In this document: in pieces, positions 1 to 5,766 of the stretch
Layout of the letters: every line of letters starts with the position of its first letter
Numbering within the stretch: the first letter of the stretch is position 1
From: Flavobacterium sp.
Lineage (GTDB): Bacteria; Bacteroidota; Bacteroidia; Flavobacteriales; Flavobacteriaceae
DNA length: 5,872 nucleotides
Reading direction: 5' to 3'
Assembly: GCA_023253295.1 (NCBI GenBank)
Contig: JALRGZ010000286.1
Location: 1-5,872, forward strand
Notes under the pieces: generated by a model
Seen by the model: the letters and a program-made list of their open reading frames with translations, nothing else
What the model was told of the DNA's origin: nothing
Databases searched by the model: none
Made by a program: the position numbers and the translations under genes

Positions 1-135
1 CTTAAAAGTTATGTTGCAGAAAAAAATCATATCATTCGAACCGAAAGAATGCTTTCTCAGACTAGAAAACTCGAAATTACAACTACCTCAAATGAGAGTG
101 AAGCATTACTTTTAGAGGCAAACTTAATTAAAAAA
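1..135 (+). pseudogene. uvrC: Internal fragment of excinuclease ABC subunit C (UvrC), GIY-YIG domain, truncated at both ends
   Basis: Frame 1 is open from the first base and reads LKSYVAEKN, then RTERMLSQTRKLEITTTSNE, then SEALLLEANLIKK. This matches the second half of the UvrC N-terminal GIY-YIG nuclease domain. In UvrC an LKxR..SYF element is followed by RT..ML, a V/I-T-x-T/S segment and EALLLExNLIKK. UvrC makes the dual incisions in nucleotide excision repair together with UvrA and UvrB. In intact proteins the next residues are about P-R-Y/F-N-V-L-L-R-D-D-K-S-Y/F-P. Here the homology stops right after IKK, and the frame runs on through antisense sufC sequence to a stop at 253-255. The ALLLEANLIK wording is typical of alphaproteobacteria rather than Bacteroidetes; that is my recollection of the family, not a search result. 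The 5' end lies outside the window. The fragment cannot encode a working nuclease. Confidence 0.8.
126..135. other. Chimeric junction with 10-base microhomology
   Basis: The ten bases aattaaaaaa can be read as the end of the + strand uvrC fragment (..L-I-K-K) and also as the end of the - strand sufC fragment (S-F-L-I). UvrC homology ends at about 135 and SufC homology ends at about 126, so the breakpoint lies inside this shared stretch. The two genes meet 3' side to 3' side in opposite orientation. Such inverted joins at short homologies are typical of multiple-displacement-amplification chimeras, and can also arise by template switching, misassembly or illegitimate recombination. Confidence 0.7.
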
Positions 136-260
136 GAGTTATCTTTTGTTCTTAAGGAATTAACTCCTTCTGAAACTATTCTTAACGCATCAATATCTAA
201 ACCTGAATCTGTTTCATCTAAAATAGATAGTTTTGGATTTAAAATTGACATTTGAAGTAT
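126..260 (-). pseudogene. sufC: Internal fragment of Fe-S cluster assembly ATPase SufC, truncated at both ends
   Basis: The reverse strand from 260 reads ILQMSILNPKLSILDETDSG, then LDIDALRIVSEGVNSLRTKD, then NSFLI. This is the well-conserved middle of SufC, the ATPase of the SufBCD scaffold complex that builds Fe-S clusters in the cytoplasm. The Walker B motif (S-I-L-D-E), the D-loop (S-G-L-D) and the SufC hallmark D-I-D-A-L are all visible. Upstream, an intact SufC would have the signature S-G-G-E-K-K-R-N-E before ILQM, but homology stops at about 261. Downstream it should continue V/I-T-H-Y-Q-R with the switch histidine, but reads K-F-A-S, which is antisense uvrC. An ATG lies at 249-251, but it is an internal methionine and not a start. 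Wording again resembles alphaproteobacterial SufC. No other suf gene is present. Confidence 0.8.
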
Positions 261-270
261 CTGAACTCAT
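261..270 (-). pseudogene. Possible 5' end of a truncated native gene (weak)
   Basis: On the - strand an ATG at 270-268 follows a good flavobacterial promoter box by about 40 bases and reads M-S-S before the SufC-like sequence takes over at about 260. Reading on in this frame gives only a short peptide that ends within antisense or out-of-frame SufC sequence. The likely explanation is that the native gene downstream of glnN starts here and was lost at the junction. There is too little sequence to identify it. Confidence 0.3.
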
Positions 271-310
271 ATTCTATTTGTGTAATTGCAAAAGCAACTT
301 GATTTTGCGG

Positions 311-318
311 CAAAGATA
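311..318 (-). promoter_or_regulatory. Bacteroidetes-type -7 promoter box (TATCTTTG)
   Basis: The reverse strand reads TATCTTTGC, a perfect match to the TAnnTTTG box recognised by the Bacteroidetes primary sigma factor. No clear TTG -33 element is seen at the usual distance. It points leftwards to the ATG at 270. It supports the view that flavobacterial DNA is present from at least this point rightwards. Confidence 0.5.
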
Positions 319-326
319 ATTATTTT

Positions 327-451
327 TTAGAAGTTAGAGGTTAGAAGGCCGAAATTAGAAGGCAAAAAGCGGAAGACAGTAATCCAACACTACAAACATT
401 GAACCTAATCTTTAAACCTTAAACTTCTATATTCTAACCTCTAACTTCTAA
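327..451. repeat. 20-base perfect inverted repeat in the intergenic region after glnN
   Basis: The arm at 327-346 (ttagaagttagaggttagaa) is the exact reverse complement of 432-451, with 85 bases between. Each arm is itself built from degenerate tandem units of about 7-8 bases (ttagaag / ttagagg), and further copies lie beside them: ttagaagg at 355-362 and acctctaat at 451-459. It could fold into a long-stemmed hairpin downstream of the glnN stop codon, but no oligo-T tract follows on the - strand, so it is not a standard terminator. Low-complexity units of this kind are, as I recall, common between genes in Flavobacterium. The interior, 347-431, shows no open frame worth calling. Confidence 0.8.
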
Positions 452-465
452 CCTCTAATTTCAAA

Positions 466-2655
466 TTATTTCGTAAACAACAACTCTCTATATTTAGTCA
501 ATGTCCACAATTCATTATCTACTAACAACTCCAGTTTATCACAATGATTTCGGATAATTTCAAAATATGGCTTCACTTTATTACAATAAGCTTCGGCTGT
601 TTTTTGAGCGTCATTCAACAAATTAGCTTTCTTTCTTTCGTTTCGCATTTCTTCCACTTTGGCATTAATACCTTCGATATGAAGCGAAATTTCTTTAATC
701 AACCCAATTTGTTCTTTAGCAATCGATTCAAATTCTTTTCCAAAAATATCCTTCAATCCTTTTACATTTTCAATCAAAGTATTTTGGTAACGAATAGCTG
801 TTGGAATCACATGATTTTTAGAAATATCACCTAAAACACGACTCTCGATTTGAATTTTCTTAGTATACTCTTCCAATTCAATTTCGTAACGTGCCTCAAC
901 TTCTACGTGATTCATAATTCCCAATTCAGCGAACAATTCCAATGCACGTTTTGAAACCTTAGCTTTCAAAGCTTCAGGAGTAGTCTTAAAATTACTCAAA
1001 CCTCTCTTTTTTGCTTCTTTTTCCCAAGCCTCACTATACCCATCTCCTTCAAAAAGAATATCCTTTGAAACCTTAATATATTCTCTTAAAACATTAAAAA
1101 TAGCATCGTCTTTTTTCATTGCTTTAGAATCAATCAAAGCATCTACTTCTGTTCTAAAATCTCTTAATTGTTTAGCCACAATAGTATTTAAAGTAGTCAT
1201 TGCATTTGAACAGTTAGCAGAAGAACCTACAGCTCTAAACTCAAATTTATTTCCGGTAAAAGCAAATGGAGACGTCCTGTTTCTGTCAGTATTATCCAAA
1301 ATTACTTCAGGAATTTTACCCACTACATTTAATTTCAAGTCAGTTTTTTCTTCCGGAGAAAGTTTTCCTCTGGTTACGCTTTCTAATTCAGCCAAAACCT
1401 TAGTTAATTGTTCCCCAATAAATACCGAAATAATTGCAGGCGGTGCTTCATTGGCTCCTAAACGATGATCATTACTTGCAGTAGCAATCGACGCACGCAA
1501 TAACTCTTCATAATCATTTACCGCTTTAATGGTATTAATAAAAAACGTTAAGAATTGTAAATTACTCATTGGCGTTTTACTTGGACTCAAAAGATTCACC
1601 CCTGTATCCGTGGCTAATGACCAGTTATTATGCTTCCCGGAACCATTCACCCCTTTAAAAGGTTTTTCATGTAACAACACTTTAAAATCATGTCGCTCAG
1701 CTACCTTCTGCATAATATCCATCAAAAGACAATTATGATCTACTGCCAAATTAGTCTCTTCAAAAATAGGTGCCAATTCAAACTGATTAGGTGCCACCTC
1801 ATTATGACGCGTTTTTACCGGAATCCCAAGCAACATACATTCTTGTTCCAAATCACGCATATAAGTCAAAGCACGGGTAGGAATTGAACCAAAATAATGA
1901 TCATCTAATTGTTGTCCTTTAGCAGAAGTATGCCCTAACAGAGTTCTTCCGGTCATCATCAAATCAGGACGGGAATGCGCCAACGCCTTATCAACCAAAA
2001 AGTATTCCTGCTCCCACCCTAAGGTTGCAGTAACCTTTTTTACATTTTTATCAAAATAACGACACACTTCAGTTGCCGCTTCATCCATAGCTGCTAAAGC
2101 TCTCAACAAAGGAATTTTATTATCCAATGCTTCGCCTGTATAGGAGATAAAAACGGTAGGAATACATAAAGTTGTTCCATATATAAACGCCGGCGAAGTT
2201 GGATCCCAAGCGGTATAACCTCTGGCTTCAAAGGTATTTCTAATACCACCATTAGGAAAACTGGAAGCATCCGGCTCTTGTTGCACTAATTGTGCTCCTC
2301 CAAATTTCTCCACAGGATCACTCCCATCAAAAGACGTTTCAAAGAAAGCATCGTGCTTTTCAGCTGTTGTTCCTGTTAAGGGTTGAAACCAGTGCGTATA
2401 ATGAGTAACACCTTTTGACAAGGCCCACTCTTTCATACCCATTGCAATATAATCGGCTAATTTTCTATCAATTTTAGTTCCACTTTCAATAGCTCCTTGT
2501 ACCGCTTTAAAAGCATCCGAAGTCAAATATTGCTTCATTGCTTTTTCATTAAACACATTTGAACCAAAAATAGTAGATTTCTTGTTGGTTTCTTCAAAAT
2601 GTATAGGTTTCCTATTTGAGGCTTCTCTTAATGCTTGAAAACGTATTGTTGACAT
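466..2655 (-). CDS. glnN: Glutamine synthetase type III (GSIII)
   Basis: This cytoplasmic enzyme joins ammonium to glutamate using ATP to make glutamine, the entry step of nitrogen assimilation. At 729 residues it has the usual GSIII length, far longer than GSI (about 470) or GSII (about 340-370). GSIII-specific signatures include T-H-Y-T-H-W-F-Q-P-L-T-G (84-95) and T-A-E-K-H-D-A-F (97-104). Active-site blocks are G-W-E-Q-E-Y-F (213-219, metal-binding glutamates), N-Q-F-E-L-A-P (290-296), V-N-G-S-G-K-H-N-N-W-S (336-346, the ATP/glutamate-binding H), R-L-G-A-N-E-A-P-P (398-406) and N-R-T-S-P-F-A-F-T-G-N-K-F-E-F-R (459-474). Residues from about 500 on form the helical GSIII C-terminal extension, rich in Lys and Glu. 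The GSI adenylylation tyrosine context is not seen. The ATG at 2655 gives the expected N-terminus; no clear Shine-Dalgarno sequence precedes it, as is normal in this phylum. All motifs are intact. It is divergent from the GSII gene. Some genomes label this gene glnA. Confidence 0.96.
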   Translation of the reverse strand: MSTIRFQALREASNRKPIHFEETNKKSTIFGSNVFNEKAMKQYLTSDAFKAVQGAIESGTKIDRKLADYIAMGMKEWALSKGVTHYTHWFQPLTGTTAEKHDAFFETSFDGSDPVEKFGGAQLVQQEPDASSFPNGGIRNTFEARGYTAWDPTSPAFIYGTTLCIPTVFISYTGEALDNKIPLLRALAAMDEAATEVCRYFDKNVKKVTATLGWEQEYFLVDKALAHSRPDLMMTGRTLLGHTSAKGQQLDDHYFGSIPTRALTYMRDLEQECMLLGIPVKTRHNEVAPNQFELAPIFEETNLAVDHNCLLMDIMQKVAERHDFKVLLHEKPFKGVNGSGKHNNWSLATDTGVNLLSPSKTPMSNLQFLTFFINTIKAVNDYEELLRASIATASNDHRLGANEAPPAIISVFIGEQLTKVLAELESVTRGKLSPEEKTDLKLNVVGKIPEVILDNTDRNRTSPFAFTGNKFEFRAVGSSANCSNAMTTLNTIVAKQLRDFRTEVDALIDSKAMKKDDAIFNVLREYIKVSKDILFEGDGYSEAWEKEAKKRGLSNFKTTPEALKAKVSKRALELFAELGIMNHVEVEARYEIELEEYTKKIQIESRVLGDISKNHVIPTAIRYQNTLIENVKGLKDIFGKEFESIAKEQIGLIKEISLHIEGINAKVEEMRNERKKANLLNDAQKTAEAYCNKVKPYFEIIRNHCDKLELLVDNELWTLTKYRELLFTK

Positions 2656-2702
2656 TATAAGCTGTTTTTTAAACGGTTAATAACAATTTGTAATTAAAAA
2701 CA

Positions 2703-2710
2703 CAAAGATA
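2703..2710 (-). promoter_or_regulatory. Probable glnN promoter, -7 box TATCTTTG
   Basis: The reverse strand reads TATCTTTG 47 bases before the glnN ATG and fits TAnnTTTG. The nearest upstream TTG (2738-2736 on the - strand) is 25 bases away, slightly longer than the usual 17-23, so the -33 element is uncertain. The implied 5' leader is about 40 bases. A second, less perfect box (TATATTTTG, 2812-2804 on the - strand) lies further upstream. Confidence 0.55.
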
Positions 2711-2882
2711 AAGAATCCTGAGCTAAAAACCGCCCCAACTACGTATTGCTAAATTGTTTTTTATTAGGCCATAAAATTGCTTTTTTTTAAATATACCCCC
2801 TGCCAAAATATAGTAATGTGAAAAATAACATCTATTCAAAACAAAAGCCCCCCAAGGTTTATAGCACTAATAAAAAATATTC

Positions 2883-2890
2883 TATATTTG
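2883..2890 (+). promoter_or_regulatory. Probable GSII gene promoter, -7 box TATATTTG
   Basis: TATATTTG followed by C is a perfect match to the Bacteroidetes TAnnTTTG box. A TTT at 2858-2860, 22 bases upstream, may be a weak -33 element. Transcription would start near 2896-2898, leaving a leader of about 33 bases before the ATG at 2930. The box overlaps an in-frame TTG at 2888, so that TTG cannot be a translation start on this transcript. Confidence 0.6.
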
Positions 2891-2929
2891 CACTTCAAAT
2901 TTAAATCAAGAAAATTAATTTATATTGTT

Positions 2930-3949
2930 ATGGCAAAAATAAAGTTAGAGTACATTTGGCTAGATGGATATGAGCCAACTCAAAATCTTAGAAGTAAAAC
3001 TAAAGTTGAAGAGCATGAAAACTTCCAAGGAACTTTAGAAGAATTAGGAAAATGGTCATTTGACGGTTCGTCTACAAGACAAGCTGAAGGAGGATCTTCT
3101 GACTGTTCTTTAGTACCTGTAGCTATTTACCCAGACCCAGATCGTCACAATGGATACTTAGTAATGTGTGAGGTTATGAATGCAGATGGAACTCCACACC
3201 CATCTAACGGAAGAGCTACTATTGATGATGAGGATGATGATTTCTGGTTCGGATTTGAGCAAGAGTACTTTATCATGGATACTAAAACTCAATTGCCATT
3301 AGGTTTCCCTGTAGGAGGTTACCCAGCTCCACAAGGTATGTACTACTGTTCAGTTGGTGGAAAAAACACACACGGTAGAAAATTAGTTGAAGAACACGCT
3401 GATTTATGTATCGCTGCAGGAATTAACTTTGAAGGAATCAACCAAGAGGTTGCTTGTGGACAATGGGAATTCCAATTATTCGCTAAAGGAGCTAAAAAAG
3501 CTGGAGACGAAATCTGGGTTGCTAGATATTTATTAGATCGTTTGACTGAGAAATATGGTTACTATATTGAGTACCACCCAAAACCTCTAGGAAAAGATAT
3601 GGACTGGAATGGTTCAGGTATGCACGCTAACTTCTCTAACTCTGTATTGAGAACATGTGGAGACAGAGCTACTTACGAAAAAATCTGTGAGGCTTTCCGT
3701 CCAGTTGTTGAAGAACACATCGCTGTTTATGGAGCTTACAATGACCAACGTTTAACTGGTAAGCACGAAACTGCTTCTATCAATGATTTCTCTTACGGAA
3801 TCTCTGACAGAGGATGTTCTATCCGTATTCCATTAATTACTGTTCAAAAAGGATGGAAAGGATGGTTAGAAGACAGAAGACCAGCTTCTAATGGTGACCC
3901 ATACAAAATTGCTGCTAGAATTATCAAAACAGTTAAATCTGCATTGTAA
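2930..3949 (+). CDS. glnII: Glutamine synthetase type II (GSII, eukaryote-like family)
   Basis: This cytoplasmic enzyme makes glutamine from glutamate, ammonium and ATP. The 339-residue product has the short GSII architecture: an N-terminal beta-grasp domain (about 1-95) and a catalytic domain (about 100-339). GSII motifs are W-S-F-D-G-S-S-T-R-Q-A (42-52), W-F-G-F-E-Q-E-Y-F (106-114, with metal-binding E110 and E112), G-F-P-V-G-G-Y-P-A-P-Q-G-M-Y-Y-C (125-140), G-Q-W-E-F-Q (177-182), W-N-G-S-G-M-H-A-N-F-S (226-236), N-D-Q-R-L-T-G-K-H-E-T-A (271-282) and E-D-R-R-P-A-S-N (314-321). Nothing is missing. The start is the ATG at 2930. An upstream in-frame TTG at 2888 would add 14 residues but lies inside the promoter box. 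Codon choice (GCT, TCT, GGA, AGA/CGT) is uniform and suggests high expression; this is inference. The gene is monocistronic, ended by a strong terminator. The symbol follows rhizobial GSII. Confidence 0.95.
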   Translation: MAKIKLEYIWLDGYEPTQNLRSKTKVEEHENFQGTLEELGKWSFDGSSTRQAEGGSSDCSLVPVAIYPDPDRHNGYLVMCEVMNADGTPHPSNGRATIDDEDDDFWFGFEQEYFIMDTKTQLPLGFPVGGYPAPQGMYYCSVGGKNTHGRKLVEEHADLCIAAGINFEGINQEVACGQWEFQLFAKGAKKAGDEIWVARYLLDRLTEKYGYYIEYHPKPLGKDMDWNGSGMHANFSNSVLRTCGDRATYEKICEAFRPVVEEHIAVYGAYNDQRLTGKHETASINDFSYGISDRGCSIRIPLITVQKGWKGWLEDRRPASNGDPYKIAARIIKTVKSAL

Positions 3950-3970
3950 TAATTCTCAATTTTATAAATC

Positions 3971-4004
3971 AAAAAATGCCTTCATTTCTGAAGGCATTTT
4001 TTTT
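3971..4004 (+). terminator. Rho-independent terminator of the GSII gene
   Basis: The stem 3971-3983 (aaaaaatgccttc) pairs perfectly with 3990-4002, around a 6-base loop (atttct), and runs into an eight-T tract ending at 4004. It lies 22 bases after the GSII stop codon. The A-run on the left side could let it work in both directions, but no gene converges on it. Confidence 0.93.
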
Positions 4005-4050
4005 AGCTTAAAATCAAGTATTTAAACTCAAACATATACTGTCAAAAAGC

Positions 4051-4058
4051 TATATTTG
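4051..4058 (+). promoter_or_regulatory. Probable promoter of the TerC-family gene, -7 box TATATTTG
   Basis: TATATTTG matches TAnnTTTG and lies 21 bases before the ATG at 4080. No TTG is found at the right distance upstream. Transcription would start near 4064-4066, so the 5' leader is only about 15 bases. That leaves no room for the yybP-ykoY manganese riboswitch that often precedes alx/terC-type genes in other bacteria. Confidence 0.5.
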
Positions 4059-4079
4059 TAATACTACAAAATAATCATT

Positions 4080-5030
4080 ATGATAGTTTGGATTTGTTTT
4101 ATTGCGACTATATTTATTTTTCTAGCTTTAGATTTAGGAATTTTCAACAAAACTCCACATGAAATCAGTTCTAAGGAAGCTGGTAAATGGACTGCTATTT
4201 GGGTTTCATTATCTTTTCTTTTCTCATTAGTCATCTATTGGCTGTATGAGCATAATTACATCGAAAATCCAGATTTATTAAAACCTACAGTAGCCGCCAT
4301 GAAATACATCACAGGTTACCTCATAGAACTTTCCCTCAGTATAGATAACATTTTTGTAATTGCCATTATCTTTTCTTCTTTTAGAATCCCTAAAAAATAC
4401 CAGCATCGCGTACTATTCTGGGGAATTATTGGTGCTATTGTTTTCAGAGGTATCATGATTTATTTTGGCGTTCTGATTATCAAAAAATTTACCTGGACAA
4501 CCTATCTATTTGGCGCATTCTTAATTTACACCGCAATCAAAATGTTCTTTACCAAAGAAGATCACGAATACAATCCACATAATTCTCTTTTTTATAAATA
4601 CTTAAAAAAACTAACCCCCATAACCACTAAAATTGAAAACGAACATTTTTTTATAAAAATCAACAACAAGAACACCGCAACACCTTTATTTGTCGCTTTG
4701 TTTCTAATTGAATTGATGGATATCGTTTTTGCTCTGGATAGTGTTCCTGCCATATTAGCCATTACATCCGATCCTTTTCTGGTTTTTAGCTCTAATATTT
4801 TTGCCATATTAGGATTGCGATCTATGTATTTCTTCTTAGCTAATATGCTTGAAAAATTCAGTTATCTGGAATATAGTTTGATTGCTATTTTATGTTTTGT
4901 AGGTTTAAAAATGATTTTCCATAAATTTATTCATTTACCTGAATGGGTTTCATTAGCATTCATTGCAGTTGCTCTATTATCAGGGATCATAGCCTCGATA
5001 CAAAAAGACAAACAAAGTAAAAAAGCATAA
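4080..5030 (+). CDS. TerC/Alx-family integral membrane protein, probable metal (Mn2+) transporter
   Basis: The 316-residue product belongs to the TerC/Alx family (E. coli Alx is about 320 residues). Members sit in the inner membrane; several are linked to Mn2+ efflux, and some sit in tellurite-resistance loci. The family's two acidic motifs are intact: E-L-S-L-S-I-D-N-I-F-V (83-93) and E-L-M-D-I-V-F-A-L-D-S-V-P-A (211-224), with D89, D214 and D220 as likely ion-coordinating residues. About nine membrane segments can be seen, near 2-22, 38-56, 77-99, 110-134, 140-157, 203-221, 235-254, 266-280 and 288-305. A Lys/Asn-rich soluble loop lies at about 158-200, and the tail is Lys-rich. The start is the first ATG after the promoter box. 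The gene stands alone between two terminators. Family assignment is firm; the substrate is inferred, and no ter genes are nearby. The product could equally be called Alx-like. Confidence 0.92.
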   Translation: MIVWICFIATIFIFLALDLGIFNKTPHEISSKEAGKWTAIWVSLSFLFSLVIYWLYEHNYIENPDLLKPTVAAMKYITGYLIELSLSIDNIFVIAIIFSSFRIPKKYQHRVLFWGIIGAIVFRGIMIYFGVLIIKKFTWTTYLFGAFLIYTAIKMFFTKEDHEYNPHNSLFYKYLKKLTPITTKIENEHFFIKINNKNTATPLFVALFLIELMDIVFALDSVPAILAITSDPFLVFSSNIFAILGLRSMYFFLANMLEKFSYLEYSLIAILCFVGLKMIFHKFIHLPEWVSLAFIAVALLSGIIASIQKDKQSKKA

Positions 5031-5034
5031 AAAC

Positions 5035-5067
5035 AAAAAAAGGAAATCTTTCGATTTCCTTTTTTTT
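5035..5067. terminator. Bidirectional Rho-independent terminator between convergent genes
   Basis: The stem 5041-5048 (aggaaatc) pairs with 5053-5060 (gatttcct) around the loop tttc. It is flanked by six A on the left and seven T on the right, so A-T pairs extend the stem. It sits 4 bases after the TerC-family stop and 22 bases beyond the end of the convergent lipoprotein gene, so it can serve both. Confidence 0.9.
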
Positions 5068-5089
5068 AAACTCCAACTAATCAAAAATA

Positions 5090-5602
5090 TTATAATTTAA
5101 CTTTTTGAATCTGAGTATCTGAAATTTTCAAAGTACTCATAACTTCATTGTAATTACTAGTATCAACCGAAGCCGCAAAATCAGCGGGAACAACTACAAT
5201 TCTAAAAAATTGATTTAATCTATAATCTGCCGAAATTGTAGAACGATTATTTCCATCTAAATAAACATCTACATAATCTCGTGTAAAAATATATTTAAAA
5301 GAGAAATCTCTTGTTCCATCACTAAAGTAATAGGTTTCAGGCAAAGCTTGCCATACAGGTCGTCCTGAATTATCATCTCCATCATAACGATAAACCAAAA
5401 CAACATCAGATTCAACTAATCGTTGAGGAAAATTAAATCCAAAACTATAATCATTACTACTAGAAAAATTATGCCCAATCTGATTCTCATAAGTGGTTCC
5501 TACGGTATCATAATCTTCTCCATCATAATATTCTTCAGTAGTGGTACAGCTGGAAAAAGCTAAAAAACTAACAAAGGCAAAAAGTGTAACTATTTTTTTC
5601 AT
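5090..5602 (-). CDS. Small secreted lipoprotein of unknown function, flavobacterial type
   Basis: I do not recognise a named function. The 170-residue product starts MKKIVTLFAF and has a hydrophobic core to about residue 16, then F-S-S-C, so Cys19 is the probable lipidated residue (signal peptidase II). Cys19 is the only cysteine. The mature N-terminus is acidic and tyrosine-rich (T-T-T-E-E-Y-Y-D-G-E-D-Y-D, 20-32). In Bacteroidetes, acidic residues just after the lipidated Cys act as an export signal to the cell surface, so surface exposure is plausible. The rest looks like a mostly beta domain, with segments such as S-D-V-V-L-V-Y-R (65-72), V-W-Q-A-L-P-E-T-Y-Y-F (83-93), V-D-V-Y-L-D-G (111-117) and F-F-R-I-V-V-V-P-A-D-F (132-142). 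I recall similar uncharacterised lipoproteins in other Flavobacteriaceae. The ATG at 5602 gives a textbook signal peptide. The gene has its own promoter box and a shared terminator. Confidence 0.88.
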   Translation of the reverse strand: MKKIVTLFAFVSFLAFSSCTTTEEYYDGEDYDTVGTTYENQIGHNFSSSNDYSFGFNFPQRLVESDVVLVYRYDGDDNSGRPVWQALPETYYFSDGTRDFSFKYIFTRDYVDVYLDGNNRSTISADYRLNQFFRIVVVPADFAASVDTSNYNEVMSTLKISDTQIQKVKL

Positions 5603-5654
5603 GATAATAAATTTTTAAAGGTTAAGGTTATAATCCGTTATTCATGAACTGTGC

Positions 5655-5662
5655 CAAAAATA
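5655..5662 (-). promoter_or_regulatory. Probable lipoprotein-gene promoter, -7 box TATTTTTG
   Basis: The reverse strand reads TATTTTTG, fitting TAnnTTTG, 52 bases before the ATG at 5602. A TTTG lies 29 bases further upstream (5695-5692 on the - strand), too far for a normal -33 element. The leader would be about 45 bases and A/T-rich, with no Shine-Dalgarno sequence. Confidence 0.45.
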
Positions 5663-5717
5663 ACATTAACTATATTTTTTTCTTAAAAAAACAAAATCAG
5701 AGCATTTCATAAAAACA

Positions 5718-5745
5718 AAAAACACCCGAATTAACGGGTGTTTTT
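5718..5745 (-). terminator. Rho-independent terminator of the gene at the right edge
   Basis: The stem 5718-5728 (aaaaacacccg) pairs perfectly with 5735-5745 (cgggtgttttt) around the loop aattaa. On the - strand it ends in a T-rich run (tttttt-g-ttttt) and lies 21 bases past the stop codon at 5767, so it serves the partial gene to its right. No + strand gene needs it. Confidence 0.9.
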
Positions 5746-5766
5746 AATTAAGAATTAATACTCTAT

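Noticed and set aside
49..255. A 68-residue + strand open frame that looks like a small gene
   Set aside because: Its first 29 residues are internal UvrC sequence and the rest is the antisense of sufC. It is a by-product of the chimeric junction, and its methionine is internal to UvrC.
1..260. A new fused UvrC-SufC protein or toxin-like module
   Set aside because: The two fragments are on opposite strands, so no frame reads both as protein, and each lacks key catalytic parts.
327..460. CRISPR-like or IS-end interpretation of the ttagaag repeats
   Set aside because: Only two long arms occur, inverted and not regularly spaced. The interior has no transposase and no target-site duplication can be seen.
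544..1887. Several + strand open frames of 65-96 codons (544-834, 1529-1738, 1690-1887)
   Set aside because: All lie antisense within the intact glnN gene, have no family resemblance and no promoter box, and are shadows of its coding strand.
4592..4807. A 71-codon - strand open frame
   Set aside because: It is antisense to the TerC-family gene, which has all its motifs in frame, and has no independent support.
4080..5030. A tellurite-resistance (ter) operon
   Set aside because: Only a single TerC/Alx-type gene is present, flanked by terminators. No terZABD-type gene is nearby.
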